Positions 1 through 10,392 of a DNA stretch of 64,000 nucleotides are shown here, one piece after another. Below the pieces are notes generated by a model. It did no database searches, was not told where the DNA came from, and saw only the letters and a program-made list of their open reading frames with translations. The stretch is from Alphaproteobacteria bacterium (GTDB lineage Bacteria > Pseudomonadota > Alphaproteobacteria > Micropepsales > Micropepsaceae), in assembly GCA_015654635.1 (NCBI GenBank), contig JAATGP010000069.1:106627-170626 (forward strand), in the 5' to 3' direction. The translations under genes and the position numbers were made by a program. Position 1 is the first letter of the stretch. Each line of letters begins with the position of its first letter.

Positions 1-4
1 CGGT

Positions 5-685
5 GTGCAGCTACCCAATCTTGTTCAGGTTTGGAATGCAGCAGCCAGCCAAGGCGGCAGCAAGCTGCTCCAGCTTGCTCCTTCCACGGTGACGAATTTC
101 GAGGCGCTGTGGAATCACCACTTCGCCTGGATGGATACGCATCTGCAGCTGGCCGTCTATCATCAGGATACGTACGATGTGATTTCCACCGGCAGCGGCA
201 CCATCGAGCCGACCGGCATGCCGGGCCTGGCGCCCATCAATGTCGGCTCCTCGCGCGCCGACGGGGGAGAGGTCAGCATCGAAGGCCGGCTCAACGAATC
301 CTGGCGCTGGTCGGCCAGCTACCGCCTGGAAGTCATCAACGACAAATATACCCATGGCGGCAGCCGCACCGATCTCATCAATTACCAGGACACGACACCG
401 CAGCATGTGGTGAAGACCAATCTCGGCTGGGATATGGAGGCATGGTCGGCGGATGTGTTTCTACAGTTCCAATCCGATACCCAAGGCCTGCGGCGTATCG
501 GGCCGTTCCCCGTTCCGGTGCCGATTGGGGCTTATTCCACCGTCGATGCGCGGCTGGCTTACAGGCTGACAGACGGTATCACCGTCGCGTTGTCGGGACA
601 GAACCTTCTGGTCGGCACGCAGCAACAGACTTCGGGGCCAGAGGTGGAACGCCAGTTTTTCGTAACGATCTCATACGGAGGCTGA
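5..685 (+). CDS. TonB-dependent receptor, C-terminal part (5' end outside window)
   Basis: Beta-barrel-like repeats, [23 protein letters not shown], terminal aromatic strand [10 protein letters not shown]. Confidence 0.75.
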   Translation: MQLPNLVQVWNAAASQGGSKLLQLAPSTVTNFEALWNHHFAWMDTHLQLAVYHQDTYDVISTGSGTIEPTGMPGLAPINVGSSRADGGEVSIEGRLNESWRWSASYRLEVINDKYTHGGSRTDLINYQDTTPQHVVKTNLGWDMEAWSADVFLQFQSDTQGLRRIGPFPVPVPIGAYSTVDARLAYRLTDGITVALSGQNLLVGTQQQTSGPEVERQFFVTISYGG

Positions 686-695
686 GGCAGCGTCG

Positions 696-3326
696 ATGAG
701 CGAGAACGATCTTTTCTGGCAGATCACGCTCGTTGAGGCGCTTCTCAATCTGGCGATTTTTGCCGCCGCGGTGATTGCCTATGGGCCGCTCGCCATTCTG
801 GCCGCCAAGTTGCGCACCAGGACGCCGGTGGCCGCAGGCGCCGCCACCGGCGTTCTCTTCGGCATCGCCACCTCCATCGCACTGCTCCTGCCGGTGCATT
901 TGAGCGGTGGGGCGCCGACCGGCAGTCAGACCGTTCTCGTCGCCTTGGCCGGACTTCTCGCTGGTCCCTTCGGCGCCCTCACCGCAGTGGTGATCGGCGT
1001 GATGGCTGAGTTGTCGCCGTTGCTGCAAGGCCAAGTCCTCGACAGCTTCGGGATTGCAACTTTAATTGCGGCCGCTGGCGCCGGTGTGGCTTTGCGCCTC
1101 ATTCTGGACGGGCTTTTGCACCGGCAGGAGCCGGCCTATTGGCATCTGCCGATTTTGGGCGCGCTCTCTGCTGGCCTGGAACTCCTGGTGCAGCGCTATT
1201 TTCAAGGCGCCGCCGCAACGCTTCTGTCGATCCTTCCCGCCTTGCTCGCCAATGTGCTCGCGATCACGGTCCTCGGCACCTTGCTGCTGCATGAAAAGCG
1301 CCGTTATGAGACCGAGCAGGATTTGCGCGCCAGCGAACTTCGCCTTGCCAATCAGGCGCGCGAGCTGGCGCAGCAGGCCCAGGAGCTGGCAGCAGCCCGC
1401 GACGCGGCAGAGGCCGCCAACCGGGCCAAAAGCGAATTTCTTGCCAATATGAGCCACGAAATCCGCACGCCCATGAACGGCATCGTCGGCATGGCGGGGC
1501 TGCTACTAGGCACTAAGCTCGACGAAGAACAGCGCCGCTACGCCGAGACGGTGTGCGAATCCGGCGATGCCTTGATCGCCATCGTCAATGACATTCTCGA
1601 TATTTCCAAGCTGGAAGCCCATCGTCTCGAACTGGAAGAGATTGAGTTCGATCTTGCCGATCTGGCCGACAAATCCGCCCGCCTCCTGCTTTCCAAGGCG
1701 CGCGAAAAGGGCATCGACATCGGCGTCTTCTTGGCGCCTGAGGCGCAGGGGCTGTTCCGCGGCGATCCCACACGTCTGCGCCAGGTGCTGCTCAATCTCA
1801 TCGGCAATGCCATCAAATTCACCGCGACAGGCGGTGTCGTCTTGCAGATCGGCGCCGGTGATGACGGGACATTGCGCTTCGAGGTCATCGATACCGGCAT
1901 CGGGATTGCCGAAGATCGCCGCCAGCGTCTGTTCCAGAAATTCAGCCAGATCGATAGTTCCGTGACGCGCCGTTATGGCGGCACCGGTCTCGGCCTTGCC
2001 ATCTGCAAGCAACTGGTCGAGCTGATGGGCGGCCAGATCGGCATCGCCACCAATCCCGCGGAAGGTTCGACCTTCTGGTTTGATCTGCCGCTGAGGCGCA
2101 CAGCGGTGACAGCACCGCCCTCCGCCGCCATAGCCCGATTGCGGGCGCTGGTGGTAGACGAGACGCCGCTGCTGGCCGATGTCACACGGCGCCAGCTCGA
2201 GAGCCTGGGCATGGAGGTGACCACCGCGCTCACCGGTCTTGCCGCCTTGGCGGAGATCGAGCGCGCCCGCCGCGGCAAACGTCCTTTTGCCCTGGCCGTC
2301 CTCGATCACATGATGCCCGTTCTCAGCGGCGACAAGCTGGCGGGGCGCATTCGTGCACTGCCGTCCACCATCAAGCTTGTGCTTCTGACCTCGGCAGGAC
2401 ACGACGCGGTAGAGATGCCGGATGCGCTCGATGTGATATTGGAAAAGCCCGTGCGGCTTGACGATTTCGCTGCTTGCCTGGCGCACCTCTTTGCAGGATC
2501 AGTGGCGCCGCGGCAGCCGCAAAGGCAGCCTGAGCCACCGCCACCGGCCGAGCTTGGGCTCTATATCCTGTTGGCCGAAGACAATCGCGTCAACCAGGAT
2601 GTGGCTCAGGCGATTCTGGCCAAGGCCGGTCACAGGGTCGATATCGCTGAGAATGGCAGGCGTGCAGTCGAAGCCGTGCGCCGCAACGCCTACGACGTGA
2701 TTTTGATGGATGTGCAGATGCCCGAACTCGATGGTATCGAGGCCGTCCGGCGTATTCGCGCTCTGCCGCCGCCGCTTTGCGCCGTCCATATCATCGCTAT
2801 GACCGCCAATGCGATGGCAGGCGCTCGCGACGAATATCTGTCGGCTGGCATGGACGATTACATCTGCAAACCCATTCAGCCGCAACAATTGCTGAGCAAA
2901 CTGGCCGGTCTTGCGCCGCTCGATGGCGCGCAAGCCTTGGGTGCGCTGCCAGCAAGCGGCCTGCTTCTCGACGAGGCCAATCTTGATGATTTGAAGGCGG
3001 CCGTCGAGGCGAACAAGACCATCGAATTCATCGAAGTCTTCCTCAGCGACGCCGACGAACGCCTCGGCCAGATCGGTGTGGCAATAACGGGCGGCGATTT
3101 GGAAAGCGCGCGGCGCTACGCCCATTCTCTCGTCAGCATGGCGGGGACGTTTGGCGCCATCGAGATGAGCGGGCTGGCGCGGCGTGTCGAGCGCGCTTCC
3201 AAGAGCGCCGCGGTGGATGAGGTTGCCGCGCTTGCCGCGCAACTGGTCGAATGCGGCGCCAACACCGCCGTGGCGCTGCGCGATTGGATCGCCCGTAATC
3301 GCGTTACCGCCCGGAGCACGAAATAA
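696..3326 (+). CDS. Hybrid sensor histidine kinase/response regulator (5TM-LYT-like membrane sensor, HisKA, HATPase, two receiver domains, HPt)
   Basis: [22 protein letters not shown]-box; [18 protein letters not shown]; receiver [14 protein letters not shown]-terminal HPt-like segment [15 protein letters not shown]-terminal multi-TM. Confidence 0.9.
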   Translation: MSENDLFWQITLVEALLNLAIFAAAVIAYGPLAILAAKLRTRTPVAAGAATGVLFGIATSIALLLPVHLSGGAPTGSQTVLVALAGLLAGPFGALTAVVIGVMAELSPLLQGQVLDSFGIATLIAAAGAGVALRLILDGLLHRQEPAYWHLPILGALSAGLELLVQRYFQGAAATLLSILPALLANVLAITVLGTLLLHEKRRYETEQDLRASELRLANQARELAQQAQELAAARDAAEAANRAKSEFLANMSHEIRTPMNGIVGMAGLLLGTKLDEEQRRYAETVCESGDALIAIVNDILDISKLEAHRLELEEIEFDLADLADKSARLLLSKAREKGIDIGVFLAPEAQGLFRGDPTRLRQVLLNLIGNAIKFTATGGVVLQIGAGDDGTLRFEVIDTGIGIAEDRRQRLFQKFSQIDSSVTRRYGGTGLGLAICKQLVELMGGQIGIATNPAEGSTFWFDLPLRRTAVTAPPSAAIARLRALVVDETPLLADVTRRQLESLGMEVTTALTGLAALAEIERARRGKRPFALAVLDHMMPVLSGDKLAGRIRALPSTIKLVLLTSAGHDAVEMPDALDVILEKPVRLDDFAACLAHLFAGSVAPRQPQRQPEPPPPAELGLYILLAEDNRVNQDVAQAILAKAGHRVDIAENGRRAVEAVRRNAYDVILMDVQMPELDGIEAVRRIRALPPPLCAVHIIAMTANAMAGARDEYLSAGMDDYICKPIQPQQLLSKLAGLAPLDGAQALGALPASGLLLDEANLDDLKAAVEANKTIEFIEVFLSDADERLGQIGVAITGGDLESARRYAHSLVSMAGTFGAIEMSGLARRVERASKSAAVDEVAALAAQLVECGANTAVALRDWIARNRVTARSTK

Positions 3327-3393
3327 GCTCGCCACCCCTGGTATTTGTTGCAGCGGCTCGTATTTTTGCGCCAACAGCTTCTGGGGGGCCGAA

Positions 3394-4911
3394 ATGCGCA
3401 TTGATACCAAATTGTTTCGCCAGCCGTGGTTCGTTCTTGGCGCGCTTACCTTTCTTCTTCATCTCTGGGCCAATGGCGGCTACGGCATTTTTCGTGACGA
3501 GTTGTACTTCATCGTCTGTGGCCGCCACCCGGCCTGGGGCTATGTCGATCAGCCACCGCTGGTGCCTCTCCTTGCCGCTTGGTCTTATGCGCTGTCGGGC
3601 GATTGGCTGACGGGCTTTCGGCTGGTTGCCGCTTTGGTTCTGGCTGCCACGGTGGCGCTTACCGCGGCTTTCACAGCCCGGCTGGGCGGCGGCAAATTCG
3701 CCCAATGGCTGGCTGGTTTATGCGCGGTGGCCTCGCCCCAATTGTTGGCCCAAGGCGTTTTCGTCACCACCGACCTGTTTCAAGCGATCACGTGGCTGGG
3801 TGTGGCTTGGTGTCTGGTCCGTCTGGTCGAAAGCAGGGACGAACGCTGGTGGATCGCTATTGGTCTTGTGGTGGCGTTCAGCCTGTGGAGCAAATACGGC
3901 ATTATCTTCTTCGTAGCGGCGTTGGCGGTTGCGGCGCCGTTCACGCCGCTGCGCAATGCGTTTGCACGACCCTGGCTTTATGCTGGCGCGGTGCTCGCGG
4001 CCTTGCTAATTCTGCCCAACATTCTCTGGCAGCAAAGCCATGGCTGGCCTTTCCTCGAACTCGGCTCCACCGGTGTACACGGCAAAAACCGCGTGCTCTC
4101 GCCGCTGGATTTCTTCGGCCAGCAGTTTCTCGTCGTCGGGCCGACTCTGGCGCTGATCTGGGGTGGAGGGCTTTGGGCCTTCTCGTTTAAGCCTCGGCAA
4201 GCGGCCTATCGCGTCTTTCCCATTGCTTATGGTCTGCTCGCCGTCTTCTTCATCGTCGAACATGGCAAGGCCAATTATCTGATGGGAATCTATCCCATCC
4301 TGTTTGCGGGCGGCGCCCTATTCTGGGAGGAAACGCTGAAAGCGGTGTGGGCGCGCGGCATTGCCGTAGCGCTGGTGGTCAGCATGGGCCTTATGCTGGC
4401 GCCTCTGGCCTTGCCGATCCTGCCCGAGGAGCGCTACGTCGCTTATGCCGAGGCGATGGGCTTGTCGCCAAAGGCTACGTCAGGCGAGAATCTCAAACTG
4501 TCGCGTCTGCCGCAGCATTTTGCCGATATGCACGGCTGGCCGGCGATGGCGCAAAAGGTGGCCACAGCCTTTGCCAAGCTCTCGCCAGAGGAGCGGGCCC
4601 AAGCCGTGTTCTATGGCACCAATTACGGCGAAGCCGCCGCGATCGATGTCTATGGCGCCGGGCTGCCACCAGCCATCAGTGGCCACAACAATTATTTTCT
4701 CTGGGGGCCGCGCGGTCATGATGGCAGCGTGGTGATCGAAATCGGCGGCAGCCGCGAAGACCATCTGAAGGATTTCCGCTCCGTGGAACAAGCAGGCGAA
4801 ACCGATGATCCTTACGCCATGCCCTATGAGACTCATCAGCCCATCTGGATCGAGCGCGGGTTGAAGCATCCCCTCGACAGGCTCTGGCCGACGCTCAAAC
4901 ATTACGGCTGA
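3394..4911 (+). CDS. Glycosyltransferase family 39 / ArnT-like membrane protein
   Basis: FRDELYFIVCGRHPAWGYVDQPPLVPLLA motif and many TM segments; ATG at 3394 chosen inside ORF 3184..4911. Confidence 0.85.
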   Translation: MRIDTKLFRQPWFVLGALTFLLHLWANGGYGIFRDELYFIVCGRHPAWGYVDQPPLVPLLAAWSYALSGDWLTGFRLVAALVLAATVALTAAFTARLGGGKFAQWLAGLCAVASPQLLAQGVFVTTDLFQAITWLGVAWCLVRLVESRDERWWIAIGLVVAFSLWSKYGIIFFVAALAVAAPFTPLRNAFARPWLYAGAVLAALLILPNILWQQSHGWPFLELGSTGVHGKNRVLSPLDFFGQQFLVVGPTLALIWGGGLWAFSFKPRQAAYRVFPIAYGLLAVFFIVEHGKANYLMGIYPILFAGGALFWEETLKAVWARGIAVALVVSMGLMLAPLALPILPEERYVAYAEAMGLSPKATSGENLKLSRLPQHFADMHGWPAMAQKVATAFAKLSPEERAQAVFYGTNYGEAAAIDVYGAGLPPAISGHNNYFLWGPRGHDGSVVIEIGGSREDHLKDFRSVEQAGETDDPYAMPYETHQPIWIERGLKHPLDRLWPTLKHYG

Positions 4912-4918
4912 CGCCAAG

Positions 4919-4957
4919 GAAAAAGCCCCGCGGAGATTCTCCACGGGGCTCTTCTTA
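4919..4957. terminator. Bidirectional rho-independent terminator between convergent genes
   Basis: gaaaaagccccgcggagattctccacggggctcttctt; strong stem with A/T tracts. Confidence 0.75.
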
Positions 4958-4981
4958 TGACCGCTGTTGGAACCGTGCGGC

Positions 4982-5749
4982 TTACTTAAAGATGTCCGCG
5001 ATGTTGAAGGTCAGATTGGCCTTGAAGGTATCGTCTGTGCCATTGGGGGTGCCTATCCAGAAGCCGGCATCCGACTTCTTGATGTCGTTGCCGACATAGC
5101 GCAGGTCCAAACTCCAGCTACGCCAGGTAAATGTGCCGCCGACATCGTAATGCGTGTAGTCGGTCGGGGCCGCGTTCACCCACTGATGGCCAACAGTGCC
5201 GCTGATGGAGAAAAAGTCCGTGATGGCATAAGCCGCCGTGCCAGAGGTATACCAGCCGTCGCCCCCCCCGAGGCTCCATTCCGGCGAATAAGCGCCTTCG
5301 GCGGTCAGCGTCAGCTTGCCGAAGGTGTGGCTGAGATAGCCCTGCATTTCGAAATAGGAGGCTTTCGGGCCGCCAAAGGTATTGTAGTCCGGGTAGCTGT
5401 AATAATAGGCCTCGACGTTGAGGTCGGTGCCCCCCAGATCAAAATGCTTGCCCCCATAGATGTCCAATTCCAAGGACGGGTTGTTGTTCGGCACGCCCCA
5501 ATTGGTCTTGGCGACCCAGGTGCCGGCATAAAAACCATAAGGGGCCGTCCAGTTGATGGAGGCTTCCGGCGTGAACTCGCGATCATTCTGGCTGATGCCG
5601 CGGAAGCGATAATCGCTTTCCACCGCCACATACGCCGAAACAGTGCCGTAATCGGCCGGTGCCGGGTCGTCGGCCAATGCCGGCGCAGCAGCGGCAGCCA
5701 GGGCCACAGCCGCAAAGGTAACTTTCAGGCCAAGAGATTTCATAGTCAT
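4982..5749 (-). CDS. TorF-family putative porin
   Basis: Signal peptide then VSAYVAVESDYRFRGISQNDREFTPEASINW. Confidence 0.85.
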   Translation of the reverse strand: MTMKSLGLKVTFAAVALAAAAAPALADDPAPADYGTVSAYVAVESDYRFRGISQNDREFTPEASINWTAPYGFYAGTWVAKTNWGVPNNNPSLELDIYGGKHFDLGGTDLNVEAYYYSYPDYNTFGGPKASYFEMQGYLSHTFGKLTLTAEGAYSPEWSLGGGDGWYTSGTAAYAITDFFSISGTVGHQWVNAAPTDYTHYDVGGTFTWRSWSLDLRYVGNDIKKSDAGFWIGTPNGTDDTFKANLTFNIADIFK

Positions 5750-5893
5750 CGCCCTCGAATTATTGTTCTCACGCGGACGCGTTCGCGTTCGTGCCTGCTA
5801 AGATGTCGTGGAGAGGCGCCTTCAACGCAATATAAAAACCATAGCAAAGGACTTTCCAGGCGGTTTGCGACGCTGGATTTGAGTCGACGTTGT

Positions 5894-5910
5894 TGCACTG
5901 CAACAGTGCA
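5894..5910. promoter_or_regulatory. Perfect palindrome TGCACTG-CAA-CAGTGCA upstream of the porin gene
   Basis: 7-bp arms, 3-nt spacer, about 145 bp upstream of the 5749 start. Confidence 0.4.
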
Positions 5911-6139
5911 TGTTCAGAATACAGGCAGAATGCCGCCCAAATAAGCAGCAATAATGGACCAAAAGTGCGGTCCCCGGCAGGCTCTGGCGTCGTGCCATAA
6001 GGCGCGCAAAACCTGCCAGGCCGGGCCAAAGAGCGCCATGGACCAGCGGGGGGATGTGTCGGGAGAAGTGTCAGCAAACTGTGACAAGGACTAGCTTGCC
6101 TTTGCTGCCGCCCGCGTCCATCAGAGGCAGGATTAGCGC

Positions 6140-6862
6140 TTGCCGCTCGTGCCACACGAAGGCAGGTTACGCCCGAAGACGCCGCGAGGAGCGCCCATTA
6201 ACGCCGTACCGTCCGTTTTTGCTCGCGCTCGCATGCGCCTCGCCCGTCGCAGCCATCGGCGCGCGCTTAGCGAAGGCCGTGCCGCAGCCACGGCTGTGGC
6301 GCTGCGGATAGTGTTGGTGCGCCATGGCAAGCCGGCCATTTCGACCAAGCACAAGACCAGTCATCACGGCTTTGCCGATTATATCGATGCCTATGAGGCT
6401 GCCGGGCTCGATCCCGATAGCGCCCCGCCAGTGGAATTGCGCGATCTCGCCCGCGGCATCAAGGCGGTTTATACCAGCCATCGTCCGCGCTCGCGGGAAA
6501 GTGCCAAAGCCATCGCGCCGCATGCCGAACTGATTGCCGACATCTTGTTCGAAGAAGCGCCGCTCGCCAGTCCCCGCATTCCACTGATCAAGCTCGGTGT
6601 ACCGGCTTGGGCGGTGATGAGCCGCATCCTCTGGCATGCCGGCTATCACCCCGAGATCGAGAACTACCGCCGCTCCAAGCTGCGCGCCAAAAAGGCCGCC
6701 GATATTCTCATCGCCAAGGCCAAGAATGACGGCACCGCCGTGCTGGTCGCGCACGGCTATTTCAACGCCATCCTGGGCCGCGAACTCGCCCGCCGCGGCT
6801 TTCGCAGCATTGGCCATCACCGCGTCCGCTTCTGGAACGCCGTGGTCTACGAGTTGCCGTAA
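6140..6862 (+). CDS. Histidine phosphatase family protein
   Basis: RIVLVRHGKPA catalytic motif; AVLVAHGYFNAILGREL. Confidence 0.8.
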   Translation: MPLVPHEGRLRPKTPRGAPINAVPSVFARARMRLARRSHRRALSEGRAAATAVALRIVLVRHGKPAISTKHKTSHHGFADYIDAYEAAGLDPDSAPPVELRDLARGIKAVYTSHRPRSRESAKAIAPHAELIADILFEEAPLASPRIPLIKLGVPAWAVMSRILWHAGYHPEIENYRRSKLRAKKAADILIAKAKNDGTAVLVAHGYFNAILGRELARRGFRSIGHHRVRFWNAVVYELP

Positions 6863-6924
6863 ACGACTCGAATCTGAAACAAACCCAGCCTACATTCCGC
6901 AAGCGTTGCGGGAGGGGGAGAATT

Positions 6925-7626
6925 ATGCGCGCAGGCGTTTTCCTGTTTTTGTGTCTGGCGAGTCCGGCGCTGGCGCAAACGGCTCCGGCAGGCGATCACG
7001 CGCCGGTCCCCAAACCGCCCCTGCACATCTGTTCCGACTCGGTGCTCAAGACGATCGATTCACCCGTGACGCTGGGATTCCGCATCACGCCTGAGGGGAC
7101 GGTTGGTGACGTGGCCGTCCTGCAGTCGAGTGGCTCCGATTCCGCCGATCAGGCCGCCCAATCCTGCGTCAAAACCTGGACCTACGAGCCTGCGCAGCGC
7201 GACGGCGCTGCGATCGAATGGCAAGCCCATGTTACGCTGCATTCGGAGAAGGTGGCGCGCACCGGCGATGGACGGCAAGATGCGGCGATGACGAACGTGA
7301 CTCCTGAAATTGCCAAGGCGCTGGATCATTTCATCCACGATATGCAAGGCCGCTGTCAGGTTCTGTACAAGACGGATGCGCGATACGGCGATCGCCAGCG
7401 GGCCCGCAATCGCGTGGTGGTGAAACGCCTGGCCGACGGGCACACCGATATTGCCATATCGCAGTCGAGCCCGGTGCACGGCGCCGATGACGGCGCACGC
7501 GCCTGTGCCGCCTATCTGATCGGCAAGCATGACGATCTGCCGCTGGTATTCACGGTCGAAATCGAGATTGATTGGGCCCGCTATTACGACACCGGCGAAC
7601 GGGGCGAGCATAGCAGGAGACGATGA
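6925..7626 (+). CDS. Secreted protein with TonB C-terminal-like domain
   Basis: Signal peptide; GFRITPEGTVGDVAVLQSSGSDSADQAAQSCVKTWTYEPA. Confidence 0.65.
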   Translation: MRAGVFLFLCLASPALAQTAPAGDHAPVPKPPLHICSDSVLKTIDSPVTLGFRITPEGTVGDVAVLQSSGSDSADQAAQSCVKTWTYEPAQRDGAAIEWQAHVTLHSEKVARTGDGRQDAAMTNVTPEIAKALDHFIHDMQGRCQVLYKTDARYGDRQRARNRVVVKRLADGHTDIAISQSSPVHGADDGARACAAYLIGKHDDLPLVFTVEIEIDWARYYDTGERGEHSRRR

Positions 7627-7742
7627 GGGCCGCATTTGCCGGGTTGCGGCGCCAGACCGCCTTTGGCCAATCGGTATCTGCAAGTCCCGTTGGCAGCTCC
7701 CGCCCGCAATGAATCGCGTGCGGGAGCTTCCAGCATCTGTTG

Positions 7743-10238
7743 TTATAGCGCCGCACCGATAGTCACGAAGCCCATACGGGGAGCAATCGGATAGCCTTGG
7801 TAGCCGCCCGAAGCACCGGTGACGACCGCTGTCGAAATGCCCTTGATATTGCCGAGATTAGTGACGTTGCCGCTCAGCTTGAGGCTGTGCAGCATGTCGC
7901 CATCCGGCATCTCGAAGGTGTAGCTCGCCTCCAGACCCATCTGGAAGGTGCTGTCGACCGACATGTCATTGGTATAGGTGACATAACGCTTGCCCACAAA
8001 GTCGCCGCTGAACTGTGCTTCGAAGGCACCGAAATTGGCGCTGACGACGAATTTGTTGAGCCAGCTCGGCGTCAGCGGCACTTGCTTGCCGGAGATCGGC
8101 ACATTCGTGGACACGCCGCCCGACACGGTCGCGTAGTCCGAGTCATAGGTCGATTTGTTATAGGACACCGCATCGTAAACATGGAAGTGATCGCCGAAGC
8201 CAAGTGTGGCCGCAAGGTCCACGCCATCGGTTGTGACGCCGCCGACATTCACCAGAACCGCCGGATTGGGATTGATGAAATTGTAGGTGGCGACGTTGAA
8301 GAGGCGGTTGGAGAAGGCAACGTGATAATAGCTGACTTGTCCTTCGATCGAGGTCAGGGGCCCCAGATCGACCGAGCGCTGGGTGCGCGCGCCGCCTTCA
8401 TAGGTCCAGGAGGTTTCCGGATGGCCGGTCTGCTTAAAGGTGTCGAACGCCAGCTGGCTGCCGAGACTCCAAGGTGATGTGCCGTAGAAATTGCTGCCCG
8501 CGCCATAAGGAATGTACTGGCGCATATTTTTCTGGATGTTGAAGAAGAGCTGTTCCTGCTCCGTCACATCCCACACCGCACCCACTTGCGGCAGGAACCA
8601 ATTGTTCGAGGTCAGCTCGCCGGTCGGATAATTCACCTGCGGACTGGTGCTCGGCAGGTTGAGCTGCTGCACCGGCACGGTATCGCTGGCGGTTTGCAGG
8701 CTTGCCTTTACACCGGCTTGCAGGAGCAGATTGGGTAGGATGCGCCACTGGTCTTGCACATGCAGTTGGATGTCGTCGGTGCGGAATTCAAAATAGTACT
8801 GCGTGAAGTTCGGATTCTGCGGAATGCTGTAGGGCGTCAGATCGTTGCTGGCCTTGGAGAAGGGGTACCAGCGGCGATGCTGCGAGGAGGCATTGAATTC
8901 GTACCACAGCCCGGCTTCGATCTGATGATCACCGAGTTGCAGGTCGAGCGTGGAACGAACGCCGGTGCGATTGTCGCGATATTCCGTCGTGCGCACTTCA
9001 TAACCGGTGCCGCCGAATACGTTGCTCATATTCTGAAGCGTCTGGGCGCTGGTGGCCGAGCCGACCACCAGATTGGGATAATAGATGGCGAACAGCGCCG
9101 GCAGGCCGGCATTGTTGATCGGGCCAGCCACAATGCCGCGGCCGGCGTTGTTGTGGTAATAGGCTTGGTTCGACCAAGTGATCGTGTCACTCAAATTCTA
9201 GTCGTACTGCACATAGGTCAGCACGTCTTGGCGCTGTGCGGCGCTATCATAATTCGAAAAATTGTTGCCCAACGCGACGGGCGGCGTGCCGGGCAAGGTC
9301 CCGGTGGTCAGATAGGCCAGCGCGCCGTTGTAATCCGGATAGAGGAACGGGCGCGTATAGGGAAAATAGGTCGACGTCGCGGTCTGCTGGTTGCCGTAAG
9401 AGTTGGCGTCTTCATTGGGCTCGATCTTCTTCTGCCAATCGGCAAAGACCGTCAGCTTGCCGTGATCGCCATCATGAACGAATTTCACGTTGACCTGATT
9501 GCCGCGCTGATGGCCATCGAAATCCCAGGCCCGCGCATCATGGTGCACCGCCGAGATATAGGCGCTATTGCCATCGCCCATATCACCCGTGTCGAAGCGC
9601 AAAAAGCTGCGCGAGGTGAAATAGCTGCCATAAGTCTCGCGCAAATCGAAGTCCATCTCTTTGGCCGGATCGCGTGAAAAGGTTTCGATGGCGCCGCCCA
9701 AATTGCTGGTGGAAGCCACACCCAGCGAACCGGCGCCGGAGGACAGAGTGACGCGCTCCACGTTTTCGCTTGCAAGCGCGCGCGATGGGCTGAGGCCATT
9801 GTAATTGCCATACTGCTGGTCGCCGAGCGGCACGCCATCCATGGTGTAACCCAGCTGCTGGGTGGTGAAGCCGTGGATAACAAGGGATTCGTTCTGCTCG
9901 TTATTGCCCCAGGGGTCGGAGGTTTCAAACAACACACCCGGCAAAGTCTCGATGGCCTTGAGCGGGGCAAGGCCGGGGAGGATCTTCTGGGCCTGTGTAC
10001 CGGAAATCACCACCGAAGAGCGGGTGGTTTTTTCCGCGGTTACCACCACGGTCTCGCTAAGATCAACATCATTGCTTTTACTGCTCGCGGCATACGCCCC
10101 AGCCGTGCCGAGCCCAGCCACCGCAGCCGTAAGACAAAGCGCGCTCTTCAGCGCGCCACGCATCGCTACCATTTTAAGATACCCCCAAAGCGAGCAAGGC
10201 GCCTCAGACGCCAGCTCTTTTTCCATAGCAGCGGCCAT
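7743..10238 (-). pseudogene. TonB-dependent receptor interrupted by one in-frame TAG (ORFs 9198..10445 and 7743..9194 are the same frame)
   Basis: N-terminal plug region (ETVVVTAEK, VLFETSDPWGNNEQNESLVIHGF) and barrel continue across QDVLTYVQYD-stop-NLSDTITWSNQAYYHN; TAG at 9198-9200. Confidence 0.85.
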
Positions 10239-10337
10239 TGGTTCCTTAGCTTGGGAACGCCGGTGTGATGGTTGCGTCAAACTTTGATGAATTGTCTTGG
10301 TAGCCCATATCGGCCGCACGTAGCCGATGGTATTGCG

Positions 10338-10370
10338 CAAAAAAAAGACCCACCACTTGCGTGATGGGCC
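10338..10370 (-). terminator. Rho-independent terminator downstream of SPFH gene
   Basis: Minus strand: ggcccatcacgcaagtggtgggtctttttttt. Confidence 0.7.
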
Positions 10371-10392
10371 TCCACAAACGCGACAAAGAACC

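Noticed and set aside
7695-7728. Hairpin AGCTCCCGC...GCGGGAGCT between convergent genes considered as a terminator
   Set aside because: Good stem but no clear U tract; left unannotated as terminator.
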